Part shown: in pieces, positions 63,871-64,000 of the stretch | Layout: each line of letters opens with the position of its first letter | How positions within the stretch are numbered: position 1 is the first letter of the stretch | Origin: an uncultured Bacteroidota bacterium | Lineage (GTDB): Bacteria; Bacteroidota; Bacteroidia; Flavobacteriales; Flavobacteriaceae | Direction: 5' to 3' | Assembly (NCBI GenBank): GCA_902618245.1 | Contig: CACMZR010000003.1 | Span: 124,001-188,000, forward strand | DNA length: 64,000 nucleotides | Notes under the pieces: generated by a model | Databases searched by the model: none | What the model was told of the DNA's origin: nothing | Seen by the model: only the letters and a program-made list of their open reading frames with translations | Position numbers and translations under genes: made by a program

Positions 63871-64000
63871 TCAAATTTTATTTTGTTGTTGTTGAATATG
63901 CAGTAAATGACATCCCAAAACTCCTGCAGTTTCGGTTCTGTATCTTTGATCTCCTAGACTTATAGCTGTGTGCCCTAAAGTAATAACTTTTTCGATTTCC
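63871..64000 (-). CDS. rsmE: 16S rRNA (uracil1498-N3)-methyltransferase RsmE, C-terminal end
   Basis: Only the last 42 codons lie in the window, with the stop at 63871-63873. The end reads VITLGHTAISLGDQRYRTET followed by AG and a hydrophobic tail, the RsmE C-terminal pattern in which a LG-x-R-x-x-RTETA segment closes the SPOUT knot. The gene continues past the right edge. It is 19 bases upstream of the AI-2E gene and probably co-transcribed with it. Confidence 0.75.
   Translation of the reverse strand, partial: EIEKVITLGHTAISLGDQRYRTETAGVLGCHLLHIQQQQNKI

Noticed and set aside
1-64000. Mobile elements or defence islands in the accessory region
   Set aside because: No transposase, integrase, restriction, toxin-antitoxin or phage gene and no terminal inverted repeats were found.

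Overview
The window is chromosomal DNA from a bacterium of the Bacteroidota, most likely a marine member of the Flavobacteriia. Evidence is the strong AT richness, the nearly canonical flavobacterial ribosomal protein S1, the Bacteroidota-type RNase P RNA, the zinc-module-less DnaX, Bacteroidota-only families (DUF3822, DUF6702, DUF5916), the flavobacterial neighbour pairs (dnaX-miaE, DUF3822-rsmD, gcvT-epimerase-yebC), promoter -7 boxes of the TAnnTTTG type and the lack of Shine-Dalgarno sequences. No insertion sequence, prophage, CRISPR array or integrase was seen.

Positions 1-32.9 kb are mostly housekeeping. In order: rpsA with an unusual repeat extension interrupted by an in-frame stop; pyrR-pyrB; a small STAS-like protein with RNase Z; pdxH; sixA; polyphosphate kinase and exopolyphosphatase; then on the minus strand miaE and dnaX. 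Next come rnpB, rsmD with DUF3822 and a membrane protein, a RecD-like helicase and an acyltransferase. A minus-strand run follows: thrA-thrB-thrC-gcvT-epimerase-yebC, with clpC upstream of it. Last come gyrA with a TPR protein, an NlpC/P60 peptidase and a 7TM-HD phosphodiesterase, ending at tRNA-Ser(GCU).

Positions 33-59 kb form an accessory, catabolic and cell-surface region in which most products carry export signals. It holds a Tat-exported Gfo/Idh oxidoreductase, a ThuA-like protein, an M28 peptidase, DUF6702, a sulfatase, a CotH-like lipoprotein, an ArgE-like deacylase with a YfcC-type permease, a DinB protein, two DUF5916 outer-membrane-type proteins, a DUF819 permease and an 11-Asp-box BNR/VPS10-like protein. 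Interspersed are three paralogous secreted proteins built from two ferredoxin-like halves, which I cannot assign to a known family. The region ends with a compact operon (GntP permease, RidA, DSD1/D-threonine-aldolase-like PLP enzyme, M19 dipeptidase) that reads as a D-serine or D-hydroxy-amino-acid catabolic module.

After tRNA-Arg(UCU) come a lipoprotein metalloprotease, alanine dehydrogenase, a DUF4442 protein, a nitronate-monooxygenase-like protein, an AI-2E-type transporter and the 3' end of rsmE, which runs off the right edge.

The items most worth a second look are the nonsense codon inside the 60-bp repeat extension of rpsA, the three-member secreted protein family with paired Ser/Thr-His motifs, the D-amino-acid operon, a shared AACCCT/AGGGTT terminator stem, and the frequent TTG starts.
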